A stretch of 64,000 bases of DNA from Cladorhizidae sp. MBARI D1340-BT2 (GCA_028752905.1 JAQNBH010000297.1:1-64000), one strand, 5' to 3'; numbered from the stretch's first letter, positions 1 through 12,102 are shown. The notes: a model not told the origin generated them from the letters alone. Translations and numbers: made by a program.

Positions 1-2840
1 GTGTATCCTCCTAATAATCAGCAATGCTGGAGCAATGCTAGTGTATCCTCCTAATAATCAGCAATGCTGGAGCAATGTAGTGTATCCTCCTAATAATCAG
101 CAATGCTGGAGCAATGTAGTGTATCCTCCTAATAATCAGCAATGCTGGAGCAATGTAGTGTATCCTCCTAATAATCAGCAATGCTGGAGCAATGTAGTGT
201 ATCCTCCTAATAATCAGCAATGCTGGAGCAATGTAGTGTATCCTCCTAATAATCAGCAATGCTGGAGCAATGCAGTGTATCCTCCTAATAATCAGCAATG
301 CTGGAGCAATGTAGTGTATCCTCCTAATAATCAGCAATGCTGGAGCAATGCAGTGTATCCTCCTAATAATCAGCAATGCTGGAGCAATGTCAGTGTATCC
401 TCCTAATAATCAGCAATGCTGGAGCAATGCTAGTGTATCCTCCTAATAATCAGCAATGCTGGAGCAATGTAGTGTATCCTCCTAATAATCAGCAATGCTG
501 GAGCAATGCAGTGTATCCTCCTAATAATCAGCAATGCTGGAGCAATGTAGTGTATCCTCCTAATAATCAGCAATGCTGGAGCAATGTAGTGTATCCTCCT
601 AATAATCAGCAATGCTGGAGCAATGCAGTGTATCCTCCTAATAATCAGCAATGCTGGAGCAATGTAGTGTATCCTCCTAATAATCAGCAATGCTGGAGCA
701 ATGCAGTGTATCCTCCTAATAATCAGCAATGCTGGAGCAATGTAGTGTATCCTCCTAATAATCAGCAATGCTGGAGCAATGCAGTGTATCCTCCTAATAA
801 TCAGCAATGCTGGAGCAATGTAGTGTATCCTCCTAATAATCAGCAATGCTGGAGCAATGTAGTGTATCCTCCCTAATAATCAGCAATGCTGGAGCAATGC
901 AGTGTATCCTCCTAATAATCAGCAATGCTGGAGCAATGTAGTGTATCCTCCTAATAATCAGCAATGCTGGAGCAATGCAGTGTATCCTCCTAATAATCAG
1001 CAATGCTGGAGCAATGCAGTGTATCCTCCTAATAATCAGCAATGCTGGAGCAATGCAGTGTATCCTCCTAATAATCAGCAATGCTGGAGCAATGCAGTGT
1101 ATCCTCCCTAATAATCAGCAATGCTGGAGCAATGTAGTGTATCCTCCTAATAATCAGCAATGCTGGAGCAATGCAGTGTATCCTCCCTAATAATCAGCAA
1201 TGCTGGAGCAATGTAGTGTATCCTCCTAATAATCAGCAATGCTGGAGCAATGCAGTGTATCCTCCCTAATAATCAGCAATGCTGGAGCAATGTAGTGTAT
1301 CCTCCTAATAATCAGCAATGCTGGAGCAATGTAGTGTATCCTCCTAATAATCAGCAATGCTGGAGCAATGTAGTGTATCCTCCTAATAAACCAATGCTGG
1401 AGCAATGCAGTGTATCCTCCTAATAATCAGCAATGCTGGAGCAATGTAGTGTATCCTCCTAATAATCAGCAATGCTGGAGCAATGCAGTGTATCCTCCCT
1501 AATAATCAGCAATGCTGGAGCAATGCAGTGTATCCTCCTAATAATCAGCAATGCTGGAGCAATGCAGTGTATCCTCCTAATAATCAGCAATGCTGGAGCA
1601 ATGTAGTGTATCCTCCTAATAATCAGCAATGCTGGAGCAATGTAGTGTATCCTCCTAATAATCAGCAATGCTGGAGCAATGTAGTGTATCCTCCTAATAA
1701 TCAGCAATGCTGGAGCAATGTAGTGTATCCTCCTAATAATCAGCAATGCTGGAGCAATGCAGTGTATCCTCCTAATAAACAGCAATGCTGGAGCAATGTA
1801 GTGTATCCTCCTAATAATCAGCAATGCTGGAGCAATGTAGTGTATCCTCCTAATAATCAGCAATGCTGGAGCAATGCAGTGTATCCTCCTAATAATCAGC
1901 AATGCTGGAGCAATGTAGTGTATCCTCCCTAATAATCAGCAATGCTGGAGCAATGCAGTGTATCCTCCTAATAATCAGCAATGCTGGAGCAATGCAGTGT
2001 ATCCTCCTAATAATCAGCAATGCTGGAGCAATGCAGTGTATCCTCCTAATAATCAGCAATGCTGGAGCAATGTAGTGTATCCTGCCTAATAATCAGCAAT
2101 GCTGGAGCAATGCAGTGTATCCTCCTAATAATCAGCAATGCTGGAGCAATGTAGTGTATCCTCCTAATAATCAGCAATGCTGGAGCAATGCAGTGTATCC
2201 TCCCTAATAATCAGCAATGCTGGAGCAATGCAGTGTATCCTCCTAATAATCAGCAATGCTGGAGCAATGCAGTGTATCCTCCCTAATAATCAGCAATGCT
2301 GGAGCAATGCAGTGTATCCTCCTAATAATCAGCAATGCTGGAGCAATGTAGTGTATCCTCCTAATAATCAGCAATGCTGGAGCAATGTAGTGTATCCTCC
2401 TAATAATCAGCAATGCTGGAGCAATGTAGTGTATCCTCCTAATAATCAGCAATGCTGGAGCAATACAGTGTATCCTCCTAATAATCAGCAATGCTGGAGC
2501 AATGTAGTGTATCCTCCTAATAATCAGCAATGCTGGAGCAATGCAGTGTATCCTCCTAATAATCAGCAATGCTGGAGCAATGCAGTGTATCCTCCTAATA
2601 ATCAGCAATGCTGGAGCAATGCAGTGTATCCTCCCTAATAATCAGCAATGCTGGAGCAATGTAGTGTATCCTCCTAATAATCAGCAATGCTGGAGCAATG
2701 CAGTGTATCCTCCTAATAATCAGCAATGCTGGAGCAATGCAGTGTATCCTCCCTAATAATCAGCAATGCTGGAGCAATGCAGTGTATCCTCCCTAATAAT
2801 CAGCAATGCTGGAGCAATGTAGTGTATCCTCCTAATAATC
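1..2840. repeat. 39-bp minisatellite array (about 72 copies, left end outside window)
   Basis: The unit contains the words tcctcctaataatcagcaat and gctggagcaatg and repeats head to tail from base 1 to about 2840. Most units are 39 bp. Occasional 40-bp units carry an extra C (tcccta), which shifts the frame. Units differ mainly at one base, aatgTAgtg or aatgCAgtg. Because 39 is divisible by three and the unit lacks stops in one frame per strand, long 13-residue repeat ORFs appear on both strands. They are broken at every 40-bp unit and are not convincing genes. The array starts before the window. Confidence 0.97.
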
Positions 2841-4465
2841 TGCCTCCCATATAGTACTAACTCATTTGTGCATAGCTTGAACCTATAGCAACCATTTTGA
2901 CACAGCAGTTGTATCAGTCGGAAGATTCATCAGATGCCAATGGTGATTCAGATTATGGAGTACACTCTTACTTGAGTGTAGCTTGAACATCAGAAGGTAT
3001 TGAAATGGTTAAGAAAATCCCTCAAATGATGACTAGACCTGGCATATGTTCACAAAGGAATAATCACTGATGCCTAGATTTGAAAACCGAGAAAATGGAC
3101 CAGAACTCGGAAGCAAACTGTTGCCTGGGAGTGTTTTTTTGGCTTCACATTAATGGGATATGTTATAAGTTTATGAATGCACATTTTTCCGCAATTAATT
3201 ACACCACATACTTTAATGTTCCAAGACCTGTAATATCCAGCTCACCCACATATAATCATAGTGGGACTATTAGAGAGGAGGAATGTGACACCTCTCATGA
3301 CTTCACATGGTGCAGAGCAGAGCAATTTTCTAAATCTTTATGTTTAATGCATGAAGCGAGGATTGGGCAGAGCTCCATCAGCTTCAGTGACACTTGCTAT
3401 AGTTGCTAGCTCTCCTATATATTGCTGTGGTGGCCACTGAATAATCCAAGAGATATTGGTTTGCTTGCTATGCACTGGCTACTCAACACAACAAAACAAG
3501 AAGTACAAAGTTCAAATCAGATTCACCTCATTGTGGTATTGAGGTTTAATTTGTACAACAAACAAACACTAACCACAATGCCTGTCAATACAAATCCTAT
3601 TACGTATTTTTTTACATATTGCTATGAGAGCAAGGCCTATTTTTTAATCCGCAGCTGAGGTGGTTATAATTATGCATTGACGAGTATCCCTAGGAAGCAT
3701 GATTTGCTGCCCTACGATTAAAAGTACCTGGAGGTGGACATAGCCCCCCTAGCTCTGGCGATGGCACTCTTCAAAGACAAAGACAACAACAACTAGCAAC
3801 TAACAACCATGCTTGGCAGTGTGTTTGGCCAAGAGAGAGAGTGCAGTGGCATCCCTGTGTGGGTTCTTTAAATGGAGGTCACCCAACAACACGAAAAATA
3901 AAGTTTGTATCTTAGCTAAAATAATTTTGGCCGTTTCATCCAAGTATCCTAAACAGGATTTCAGCCGATTCAAAAAGTAAATATTAATGTCTCGGCACTT
4001 TGCTGAAGCAGTATATATATATATCATTTATGTGTATATATCTGTGTATAAATATATATTATATGTAAATATATCTCGGAAAGTGATCAAATTGCTCCAA
4101 AATACTCTTCCAAGTTTAACTTTCTGATATCTACTAATACCTCACCTCAGCCCTCAGCTATCTCTGGTTCGGCATGGATTTGACCGATTAACCCTATAGA
4201 TGCCAATTGGTGTCATGCGCGCACAAACTTTGATTGGAGGTTGATGTCAATTGGCGTCAATAGCAATTTTAGTGCAGACGAGCCCACAAAAAGAATAGCT
4301 ACATATATAGTTGCTGTTTTTTGTTATGGAATACATGTACTTTCATACACTTCACCAGCGTAATATAACTATAATAAAATGCAAGGTTCCATCGGGCTTC
4401 CATAAGTATTTCTGCGAGGAAGGTCCTCAAGCATGGGGCTAGGTGGGTTTCCTAGTATTCAAGGG
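2841..4465. other. Intergenic, no gene recognised
   Basis: Non-repetitive, moderately AT-rich sequence. It contains an isolated 109-codon open frame (3080-3409) without recognisable motifs and a short TA-rich microsatellite at about 4012-4075. I see no domain, splice pattern or RNA gene that I can support. Confidence 0.5.
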
Positions 4466-4752
4466 CACCGTAGCTGGTAGGGTGTTGTTAAAGTGCTGCC
4501 AGCCATGTGAGCAGCTAGAGCTCAAGGACACCATAGAGAGGTAGTGGTAAGGTGTTGTTAAAGTGCTGCCAGCCATGTGAGCAGCTAGAGCTCAAGGACA
4601 CCATAGAGAGGTGGCTGGTAGGGTGTTGTTAAAGTGCTGCCAGCCATGTGAGCAGCTAGAGCTCAAGGACACCATAGAGAGGTAGCTGGTAGGTGTTGTT
4701 AAAGTGCTGCCAGCTATGTGAGCAGCTAGAGCTCATAGAGAGAGAGAGAGAA
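4466..4752. repeat. 70-bp tandem repeat, 4 copies, ending in (AG)n
   Basis: The word ggtgttgttaaagtgctgcc recurs at 4481, 4551, 4622 and 4692, giving a period of 70-71 bp. Copies are nearly identical (gtgagcagctagagctcaag also conserved). The last copy runs into an AG microsatellite at about 4737-4752. Confidence 0.9.
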
Positions 4753-4866
4753 TGACCTAATTAACAAGATATTAAACCACACCATAAAACAGGAAATTGT
4801 GTGTGGTGCAATTAAGGGGAATATTTTGTGATAATTGTTTGAAAAATATATTATACTTATTTTGCT

Positions 4867-5821
4867 TTAACCCTTTCACTGCTGCAGGTAAATCCCCCCC
4901 TGTGCTGGGCCTTTTTTTGAGGAAAAAAGGTGATTTTGAAATTAATGCCAAAAAAATACTAAAAAGGTTATTTTGAAATTATTTTTTGTGTTTCTTTTTT
5001 CTTTTTTGTGTTTCGGTGGGCAAGAGGTTGGCCTATGGGGGTAAATTGAAATTTGGTATTTTGCATAATTAGGTGGTCATTTGGCCTCATGGCGGCCATA
5101 TTGGATTTCCCTTTTTTCATCAAATCTGTGATAAAAACTACTTTTTCTCCCAAGAAATTCTCATGGGATGCTGTTTTTTTAAAACTGGATAATGATGAAG
5201 ATACATAAAATGAATAAAAACAGAATTATTTTTGTCTGAAAATCAACGTTTGTCGGCAGAATCGTGAAAAAACATGAAATTCTCAAAAAAATCACAGTAA
5301 CTGTGTTTTTTCTAACAATTAGTCAAATATAATCCAGACACAACCTTCTGGGATCATGGAATGCAGGTATTTGAAGTTCAGATGCATATTTTCTAATGGT
5401 TTTCAACATTTATCTGGTTATGTAACCCTTAGCAGCCATATATTTTGGTCACATTGATGTCGTTTCAATCTACAGACATAGCATTGTCACCTTGGCCCTG
5501 TGCAGGGCCGCCCAAGTCGAGCAAATCATCGGCCTCGTCTATGGAATACTCCCAATCACTGTCGGCATTATCATAGGCAACTGTTGCAAACGAATTACTT
5601 GTATCGTCCAAATCAAAGTTGTCCTCGCTGTCCGTATCAGCAAAGATGAGGCGCGCTCACGCCATTTTTCTGTGTACCGCTGGGAAACACGACTTTCCAC
5701 GTGGAAATCACCTCTAGTTCATAGAAAAAATTATAGATGGCACGTGCAGTACAGGCGCATTTAAAAAAAGGATTATTTTCACATACCCGGTACTACCAGG
5801 TGTGTGCAGTGAAAAGGTTAA
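4867..5821. mobile_element. piggyBac-like non-autonomous DNA transposon
   Basis: TTAA at 4867-4870 is followed by CCCTTTCACTGC. On the opposite strand TTAA (5818-5821) is followed by CCTTTTCACTGC, so an 11/12 terminal inverted repeat lies directly inside a TTAA pair. TTAA target duplication with ends starting CCYTTT is typical of the piggyBac superfamily. The 947-bp interior holds no transposase catalytic region, only a short acidic reading frame near the right end (5465-5665). I read it as an internally deleted, immobile or trans-mobilised copy. No homology search was possible. Confidence 0.5.
5465..5665 (-). pseudogene. Acidic open frame inside the piggyBac-like element (possible transposase N-terminus remnant)
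   Basis: Reading leftwards from an ATG at 5665 there are 66 codons before a stop at 5465, with one in-frame TGA at codon 3 that a single substitution would explain. The product is very acidic (18 Asp/Glu, for example DNADSDWEYSIDEADDLLDL). Acidic N-terminal segments are common in piggyBac-type transposases, and the position just inside the right terminal repeat suits a 5' transposase end whose catalytic part has been deleted. No catalytic Asp region is present. It could also be chance coding-like sequence. Confidence 0.35.
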
Positions 5822-7153
5822 AGGAGACTTGTCAGAGGCTGAAGAGGTTCTTGATCGTAATAATCATTCTAAGCTTATTTAATCTGAGAACTCAAGCTAA
5901 AGGGACTGGACTAGGAAACCATTGCTTGAAGCTAAGGACTGGTCAGACAGGTTGTCCCAATGGGACTCGGAAGCACCTATCAACATAGTCACACACTGAC
6001 CACACCTCTTCACCCAAGTCTTATACGCTCTGTGTGTGTGGGTGTGTGTGAGAGTGTGAACAAAATAACTCGTAATACTGTCAAATGTTAAGGTCTAAAT
6101 TAGGTGCCCTGGACATAATCATTTCCCAAGTTGACAGGTAGCAAGAGACAAGGTGCAAGGTCAATGAGAAGGACCCCCATCTTATGAGAGTTGCAACCAT
6201 CAGAGATGTCCCTAGCAACCATAAGCTATGGGATAGCAGTGTTGTAACTAAATGTAGTCATGAAGAAAGTGCCCCTGTTGCAGGCAGCAAATGTGGGTAG
6301 TGCAAAATCATGGATTCTGTGCATTGTGCAGCACAAAGCTATGCTGCCAGTTTGCCCAGACCCTCTCCATGTGTGCATATTGAGAGGTAGGCTGGAGTGC
6401 CTAGAGCAACACATCAACCAACAAGTCACTACTTTAACCACCCTTTACCAGTATTAGATGAACTCCATCACAGACTTGCTTCTTCACCAGCATTGCAGGA
6501 GAGTAGGCCATCACTAACCCATGTAGCGTTAGTTTCACCTTGTGGCCTGTACAACTGTTAGTGACAAAGATTTTTTACGGCAACCACAACGAAGTAACAA
6601 CGCTAAGATTAAATGGCTCCGAGGTCAGGCCTCTACGCATCAGGCTCACCTTCAGAGGTCAAATATACTGCTAGTTTCCCTCGTTTCCTTGGGTAGATAT
6701 CCATCACTTTGAAGGGAGTCAAAACTAGGACGGTCAGTGGATTCGTAAATTGGTGCGATCCCGATGTGGACGACGACGCGGATTACTATTTGCACGCGCG
6801 AAGGAGGCATGCGCGATAAGGAGGAGAGAGTGTTAATGTGTTGTGGTTTTGGTTGTTGTTTTATTTTCTACTATAATATTATAATTAAAGCCTGTGCCAA
6901 GTGCTGATGGAGGCAGAACTTCGGACCCTTGTCGTCGCAGGGAATCTTTATTTCGGTCGCATTAAATAATCTCTTGCATTGGCTTATTCTCTAGTCCTTT
7001 ATTACTGCAGATAATGGGGGACCAGAAGAGAGGACTCATGCCCTGCAGGCCTGCTAATAAGGAATAGCAGCCTTGACATGACATTATAACTAAATAATAA
7101 CAACACAAAATTTACACTCTCCATGTTCTGCTATATATATTAAATATTTATAT
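5822..7153. other. Intergenic, no gene recognised
   Basis: Unique sequence with a short TG-rich stretch at about 6030-6055. Open frames up to about 80 codons are present on both strands but show no recognisable motifs. Nothing else supportable is seen. Confidence 0.45.
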
Positions 7154-7728
7154 CTATTTGTTTTGAGGAGTGAGTAGGTTTTTCTTTCCTGTCATGCCCC
7201 TCCATGGAATATGGAGCTCATGCACCTCCATGACTGAAGGTGGCCTCACACAGTTTGTCCTGATTGCTTGAGTGGCCTTTTGTGCTCAGTCAATAGCCAA
7301 AGCTAACTCAGGTGCCTTTACAAAGGCAAGTCCTTTTGCAGTCAAAAAACACTGACTGCTATATTCCATCTTGGTTGACTCCGCAAACCAAACCATCACT
7401 AGCATTTCCTTCAGAGTATCTTGAGCTGTCAGTGCTCCGCTGATGCCCTCATAAGACTATTAAATTTGAAACATTGTACCATGCAGGATGGAATAGGATG
7501 GTAGTGGTCCTTTACTGACCTGCACCATGTGAGTGTAGCTGGTAATTCAGCACTGTCCTCTAGTGTCCTAACCAGCTTGAAAGTTGCCTCTCCACATGCC
7601 AAAAGGAGGATGGCTCACTTCTTCTGCTCAGTTATGACATCCAAATAATGATGCAACCTATTGATGTACGAGGTCCAGTTATCCTTTTCGCGGAAGAAGT
7701 CTGAGATGCATCTGTGGATGGAAGCCAT
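7154..7728 (-). pseudogene. Degenerate retroelement gag gene
   Basis: Read on the minus strand from an ATG at 7728, the sequence gives a gag-like capsid region: a start resembling MASIHRCISDFF, then LHHYLDVITEQKK, AILLLACGEATFKLV, HYHPIPSCMVQCFKFNS. Continuing in another frame are LKEMLVM and GLAFVKAPELALAID. The order (KK-AILL-CG, then HY-P-PS, then FKFNS) is that of Ty3/gypsy gag polyproteins of invertebrates. An in-frame TGA after the KK pair, a second stop after RASAEH and a frameshift before LKEML show that it is dead. No zinc knuckle, protease or pol follows, so it is a gag-only fragment of a family distinct from the intact element 200 bp away. Confidence 0.7.
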
Positions 7729-7941
7729 TCTCCCTTCTAACTGGAGGGTTAGTCCTCTTTGCCAGATGTATCTCTGTCGCCAGATGTACCGTCTTAGCTA
7801 TACTGTACTAGTCTATGTTAGTACTAGTACTGCACGCAATGTAAAGTCAACTTATTATTGAACTTACAATACATTACCACAAGCACTGAACTACTTGTCA
7901 ATGAAAACATGGTATTTTATAATGTACACTAAATAAGAGTG
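7729..7941. other. Short intergenic spacer
   Basis: AT-rich spacer between the dead gag fragment and the intact retrotransposon. No feature seen apart from the target-site duplication at its right end. Confidence 0.5.
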
Positions 7942-7945
7942 ACAT

Positions 7946-8089
7946 TGTAGCGTTCAACATAGGAGGTCAAGGGTCATATAGGATATATGTTCGATCGCAA
8001 TATATAATAACAACAAGTTTTGTCTCGAGTGGTTCTGTCGATTATTCCTTGTTGGATTTTGTTTGTTAGCTCCCTACGAGGTAGCTACA
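7946..8089 (+). repeat. 5' LTR
   Basis: 144 bp, starts TGTAGCG and ends GTAGCTACA, so it has TG...CA ends. It matches the copy at 12157-12300 without visible differences. The LTR is short for the group. Confidence 0.95.
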
Positions 8090-8090
8090 C

Positions 8091-8105
8091 TGGTGACCCC
8101 GACGT
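8091..8105 (+). promoter_or_regulatory. Primer-binding site for minus-strand DNA synthesis
   Basis: TGGTGACCCCGACGT lies one base after the 5' LTR. It starts with TGG, complementary to the CCA tail of a tRNA whose 3' end would read ACGTCGGGGTCACCA. I do not assign the amino-acid identity of the tRNA. Confidence 0.85.
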
Positions 8106-8221
8106 TCAGCACACTCTCTCCCAACACTGGCCTCCAGTTCTTCTCAACGGCAGTTAGTACAGTGTTGTGAAAGTTAACTCCAAATAACGCCCCGGCGTAC
8201 TGAAACAAACCTCTACCCAGC

Positions 8222-9001
8222 ATGGACCCTGCCGACATCACTGCCATCGCTCAACGGGTTATTGCTCTCCAAACAGCGGCAACCCCTGCAGTGGGTGCCG
8301 TGGGTGATATCGCTGGAGTAGTCCAAGCAGTAACAGTCAAGATACCAACCTTTTGGCCCACCCGCCCTGAAGTGTGGTTCTCCCTCCTAGAGTCACAGTT
8401 TGTCACCAAGAACATCATAGCTGATGATACCAAATACCACCATGTGGTGCAAGGGCTGGACAAGACAACAGCCGAAGAAATCTCGGCCTTCCTCCTAAAT
8501 CCACCTGTCAGAGGCAAGTTTGACGCATTAAAGATGCTACTCATCAGCACCTTTGGCCTCACTCAAGCTGACAAAGATACTTCTCTCCTTGCCATCTCAG
8601 GTCTGGGTGACCGCAAACCATCGGGCCTCCTCCGGTACATGAACTCACTGACTACAGCTGACGACCAGAAGTCCACAGTCTACCGCGCCCTCTTCCTGCG
8701 GCAGCTACCAGAGTCTGTTCGGGTCGTACTTGCCCGAGATCCCCCAACCAACATAACTGACCTCGCCAAAGCCGCTGATGACGTCCTTGCAGCCCAATCC
8801 CCGGCCTATGGTATCGCGGTGGTCTCGCCAGGTAACAGGGACAGACGCACACATCCGCCTATAGGTAGGACAGGCACACGCTGTTATTACCACGCCAAGT
8901 TTGGGGAGAAAGCACGCAAATGTGGTGAAACCTCATCTGCGGCACTATGTGACATGGCCCACCTTATCCCGAGGTCGGGAAATGCCACCGCCGGCCGCTA
9001 G
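8222..9001 (+). CDS. gag: Gag polyprotein of the Ty3/gypsy element
   Basis: 259 codons. Gag forms the cytoplasmic virus-like particle and packages the element RNA. Residues about 35-190 have the capsid pattern of invertebrate Ty3/gypsy Gag: [19 protein letters not shown], then KYHHVVQGL, then a helical region ending LRQLPESVR. The C-terminus has [14 protein letters not shown] (about residue 222), an atypical zinc-knuckle-like motif seen in this clade in place of a plain CCHC, followed by GNATAGR before the stop. The first ATG after the primer-binding site, about 130 bp after the LTR, was taken as the start. The stop codon TAG (8999-9001) lies inside a stem-loop downstream of a slippery site, and pol continues in the -1 frame. 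The frame is uninterrupted. Confidence 0.9.
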   Translation: MDPADITAIAQRVIALQTAATPAVGAVGDIAGVVQAVTVKIPTFWPTRPEVWFSLLESQFVTKNIIADDTKYHHVVQGLDKTTAEEISAFLLNPPVRGKFDALKMLLISTFGLTQADKDTSLLAISGLGDRKPSGLLRYMNSLTTADDQKSTVYRALFLRQLPESVRVVLARDPPTNITDLAKAADDVLAAQSPAYGIAVVSPGNRDRRTHPPIGRTGTRCYYHAKFGEKARKCGETSSAALCDMAHLIPRSGNATAGR

Positions 9002-9018
9002 CCGTCGTAGCGGTCGGC
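8977..9018 (+). promoter_or_regulatory. -1 programmed ribosomal frameshift signal (gag to pol)
   Basis: The heptamer GGGAAAT at 8977-8983 sits in the gag frame as G GGA AAT, which fits X XXY YYZ. After a 6-nt spacer (8984-8989) comes an 11-bp GC-rich stem: 8990-9000 pairs with 9008-9018 with one G-U pair and a 7-nt loop. The gag TAG closes the 5' arm. The pol frame is open from 8953, so it overlaps gag across this site and is exactly -1 relative to it. Heptamer, spacing and stem together match known retroviral signals. Confidence 0.8.
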
Positions 9019-9045
9019 CATCATCATCAAGACGGAAGCAACACA

Positions 9046-12000
9046 ATGTCTGTCTGGGACCGTAAAACTGGCAGACACTTCCTCATCGACACAGGTGCAG
9101 ATGAGTCGGTGTCTGCTTCCCCCACTGATCGACAACATCGTGAAACAACCCAACCGCTCGCCGCAGCAAACGACTCTAAAATCTCAACCTGGGGCCAAAG
9201 AAGTATTACAGTCAATCTGGGATCCCGCTCCTTCGTGCAATCATTCCGCATTGCAGATGTACGCCAACCTATTCTGGGCGCAGACTTTCTCGTCTCTAAC
9301 AACCTCGCAGTCGACCTCCGAGGACGTCGCCTTATCGATCTCTACTCTTATTCCGTCATCCCAACCACAGCCTCGTTGGCATCAGACGTGCGCGGCATCC
9401 ACCGAGTCAGGACAGATGACAGTGACATGGCCTCCATTCTCAATGAGTTTCCCGAACTACTAGTTCCACGCTTTCGTTCCTCTGACGAAAACTTGCACGG
9501 CGTAGAGCACCATCTGACCACCAAGGGACCCCCTGTTTTCGCTCGGGTACGCCGCCTCCATGATGAGAAACTAGCCGTAGCCAAGACTGAGTTCAAGAAG
9601 ATGGAAGACTTGGGCATTATCCGGAGATCGAACTCTCCCTGGTCATCTCCTCTACATATCACACCCAAACCAGGCGGTGGCTGGCGACCATGTGGCGATT
9701 TCAGGCACCTCAACGCGGCCACCACAGATGACCGCTATCCCATACCTCACATTGGCGACTTTAACGGAAATCTACACGACAAGACTATTTTCTCCAAAAT
9801 TGACTTGGCTCGAGGGTACCACCAAATTCCGATGGCAGAGTCAGACATTTGCAAAACAGCCATCATTACTCCCTTCGGCCTGTGGGAATTTCTCCGTATG
9901 CCATTCGGACTCAAGAACGCCGCTCAAACATTCCAACGACTCATGGACACCATACTCCGAGGCATCCCCTGCGTCTTCATCTACCTGGACGACATCCTCG
10001 TGAGCAGCAGCACCCGAACGGAACATGCAAACGACCTTCGCAAAGTCTTCAAAGCCTTGTCGGATAGTGGGATGGTTGTCCAAAGACAAAAGTGTGTCTT
10101 CGGTGTCGCCCAGATAGACTTCCTTGGCCACCATGTTACCACAACCGGTATCAAACCACTACCGGAACGAGTCTCAGCAGTCCGCGAGTTCCCAGCCCCG
10201 AATACCAAGAAAAGTCTCCAGATGTTCCTCGGAATGGTTAACTTCTACCACCGATTCTTGCCTGGACTTGCCGGCCACCTTCATCCTCTGCATGAAGCCT
10301 GCAAAAGAAGGGGTCAAGCAATTACCTGGTCAGACAACTGTCAGATTGCCTTTGACATGGCCAAGTCCGCCCTTGCCTCTGCGGCCCTCCTTGAGCACCC
10401 CATCAATGGCGGCAAACTCGCCATTACTGTAGACGCTTCAGATTTTGCTGTTGGTGGTTCCCTGGACCAGTTCCGCGAGGGTTCCTGGCACCCGCTTGCT
10501 TTCTTCAGCAAGAAACTTACCACAGCTGAACAAAAGTACGCCACTTTCGACAGAGAACTCCTCGCACTGTATCTGGGCATCAAGCAGTTTCGCCACTATG
10601 TCGAAGGCCGATCATTCACAGCCTTCACAGATCACAAGCCCCTTGTTGGGGCAATGTCAAATGCTGTAGACCGCTCCCCTCGCCAAACAAGGCATCTCTC
10701 GTTCGTGGCAGAGTTCACAAACGACGTGCAACATGTGTCAGGTCGAAACAACGTGGTAGCCGATGCCCTGTCCAGAGCCCCTACCATCGCTGCAATGTTC
10801 TCACCAGACATTAACTACCGACAACTGGCCGCTGACCAAACCACCTCGGATGAGATCCATGCCTATCGCACAGCAATCACCAGCCTCCGGCTAGAGGACG
10901 TACCCTTCCAGGACTTCACTGTGCTGTGTGATATCTCCACTGGTCATACACAGCCACTTGTGCCACGCGAGTGGAGACGGCGCATCTTTGACACCATCCA
11001 TGGACTCTCACACGCTGGCAGCCGCCCCACACTCAGAGCTATCTCACGTCGGTTTGTCTGGCACAAGATGAAGACCGATGTCCGCAGCTGGTGCCGAACA
11101 TGCCACCCCTGTCAGGCTTCCAAAGTGCAACGACATGTCCATGCCCCTCTGCAGCCTCGTCCACCGCCAGAACGGCGCTTTGGATCTCTCCATGTAGACA
11201 TTGTTGGCCCACTGCCCGAATCTGAGTGTATGACATACCTCTTTACCGTTATCGACCGTTACACTCGGTGGACAGAAGCAATTCCCATGGCAGGATGCAC
11301 TGCGGAGACGTGCATCAAAGGCTTCCTGCGAAACTGGATAGCTCGCTTTGGGGTTCCTGGGGACCTCACCTCAGACAGAGGCCCACAGTTCACCTCGGAA
11401 TTGTGGTCGGAACTCAACAGACTGCTTGGAATTTCGGCCAACAATACCACAGCTTACCACCCCCAGGCGAATGGTCTAGTCGAACGAATGCACAGGCAAT
11501 TAAAAGCTTCCCTCAAGGCTCGCCTCACAGGACCCAAGTGGATGGATGAATTGCCAATGGTGTTGCTGGGCATACGAACCGCCTGGCGTGAGGATGCTGA
11601 GTGCTCCCCAGCTGACCTTGTGTACGGCACCGCTCTCCACCTGCCTGGGGAATTTTTCAGCGCCCCAAGGGCGTCCGACCTGCAATCTGGTTTCCTCCGC
11701 GAGCTTCAGACTTCCATGCACACTGCCCTACCTCCTCCTCCACAATACCATGGCACCCGACCAACTCACATCCCTATAGACCTTGGGCACACGGGCTTCG
11801 TCTACATGCGCCATGGTGCCCATCGTAACCCCCTCCAACGCCCTTATGCTGGGCCCTACCCAGTTCTGGAACGGAATGAGAAACACTTTCTCATTAATCG
11901 AGATGGCAAAGTAGAGAGAGTTACAGTTGATCGCCTCAAAACTGCCTACCCGTCCCCTATGGAACCACAAAGTGCCACAGCTCCTCCACCAACAACTACA

Positions 12001-12102
12001 GTGGAAACTCGGCCAGCACCTCCGGATACGGCTCCATCTCTCCATACACGAAGTGGACGTGAGATTCTCCCTCCGGACAGACTGAACCTGCGAACTTGGT
12101 AA
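9046..12102 (+). CDS. pol: Pol polyprotein: protease, reverse transcriptase, RNase H, integrase
   Basis: 1018 codons from the first in-frame ATG. The frame is actually open from 8953 and is probably entered by -1 frameshifting, so the mature N-terminus lies upstream. Aspartic protease: [10 protein letters not shown] with the catalytic Asp at residue 15. Reverse transcriptase about 165-340: [11 protein letters not shown] and the YLDD box at 313-316. RNase H about 455-575: VDASD (Asp463), DRELLA, TDHKPL. Integrase: HHCC zinc finger (His652, His656, Cys686, Cys689), then a DD35E core (Asp718, Asp777, Glu813). A YAGPYPV segment follows, with no chromodomain. All catalytic residues expected for replication are visible and no stop interrupts the frame. 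The protein acts in the cytoplasmic particle, and integrase acts in the nucleus. Exact clade assignment would need a tree of the reverse transcriptase. Confidence 0.95.
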   Translation: MSVWDRKTGRHFLIDTGADESVSASPTDRQHRETTQPLAAANDSKISTWGQRSITVNLGSRSFVQSFRIADVRQPILGADFLVSNNLAVDLRGRRLIDLYSYSVIPTTASLASDVRGIHRVRTDDSDMASILNEFPELLVPRFRSSDENLHGVEHHLTTKGPPVFARVRRLHDEKLAVAKTEFKKMEDLGIIRRSNSPWSSPLHITPKPGGGWRPCGDFRHLNAATTDDRYPIPHIGDFNGNLHDKTIFSKIDLARGYHQIPMAESDICKTAIITPFGLWEFLRMPFGLKNAAQTFQRLMDTILRGIPCVFIYLDDILVSSSTRTEHANDLRKVFKALSDSGMVVQRQKCVFGVAQIDFLGHHVTTTGIKPLPERVSAVREFPAPNTKKSLQMFLGMVNFYHRFLPGLAGHLHPLHEACKRRGQAITWSDNCQIAFDMAKSALASAALLEHPINGGKLAITVDASDFAVGGSLDQFREGSWHPLAFFSKKLTTAEQKYATFDRELLALYLGIKQFRHYVEGRSFTAFTDHKPLVGAMSNAVDRSPRQTRHLSFVAEFTNDVQHVSGRNNVVADALSRAPTIAAMFSPDINYRQLAADQTTSDEIHAYRTAITSLRLEDVPFQDFTVLCDISTGHTQPLVPREWRRRIFDTIHGLSHAGSRPTLRAISRRFVWHKMKTDVRSWCRTCHPCQASKVQRHVHAPLQPRPPPERRFGSLHVDIVGPLPESECMTYLFTVIDRYTRWTEAIPMAGCTAETCIKGFLRNWIARFGVPGDLTSDRGPQFTSELWSELNRLLGISANNTTAYHPQANGLVERMHRQLKASLKARLTGPKWMDELPMVLLGIRTAWREDAECSPADLVYGTALHLPGEFFSAPRASDLQSGFLRELQTSMHTALPPPPQYHGTRPTHIPIDLGHTGFVYMRHGAHRNPLQRPYAGPYPVLERNEKHFLINRDGKVERVTVDRLKTAYPSPMEPQSATAPPPTTTVETRPAPPDTAPSLHTRSGREILPPDRLNLRTW

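Noticed and set aside
35..2756. Cysteine/tryptophan-rich 13-residue repeat protein in the 39-bp array
   Set aside because: Open on both strands, broken by 40-bp units. No start context or non-repeat domain.
3080..3409. 109-codon open frame
   Set aside because: No recognisable motif, no promoter or splice context. Length is compatible with chance.
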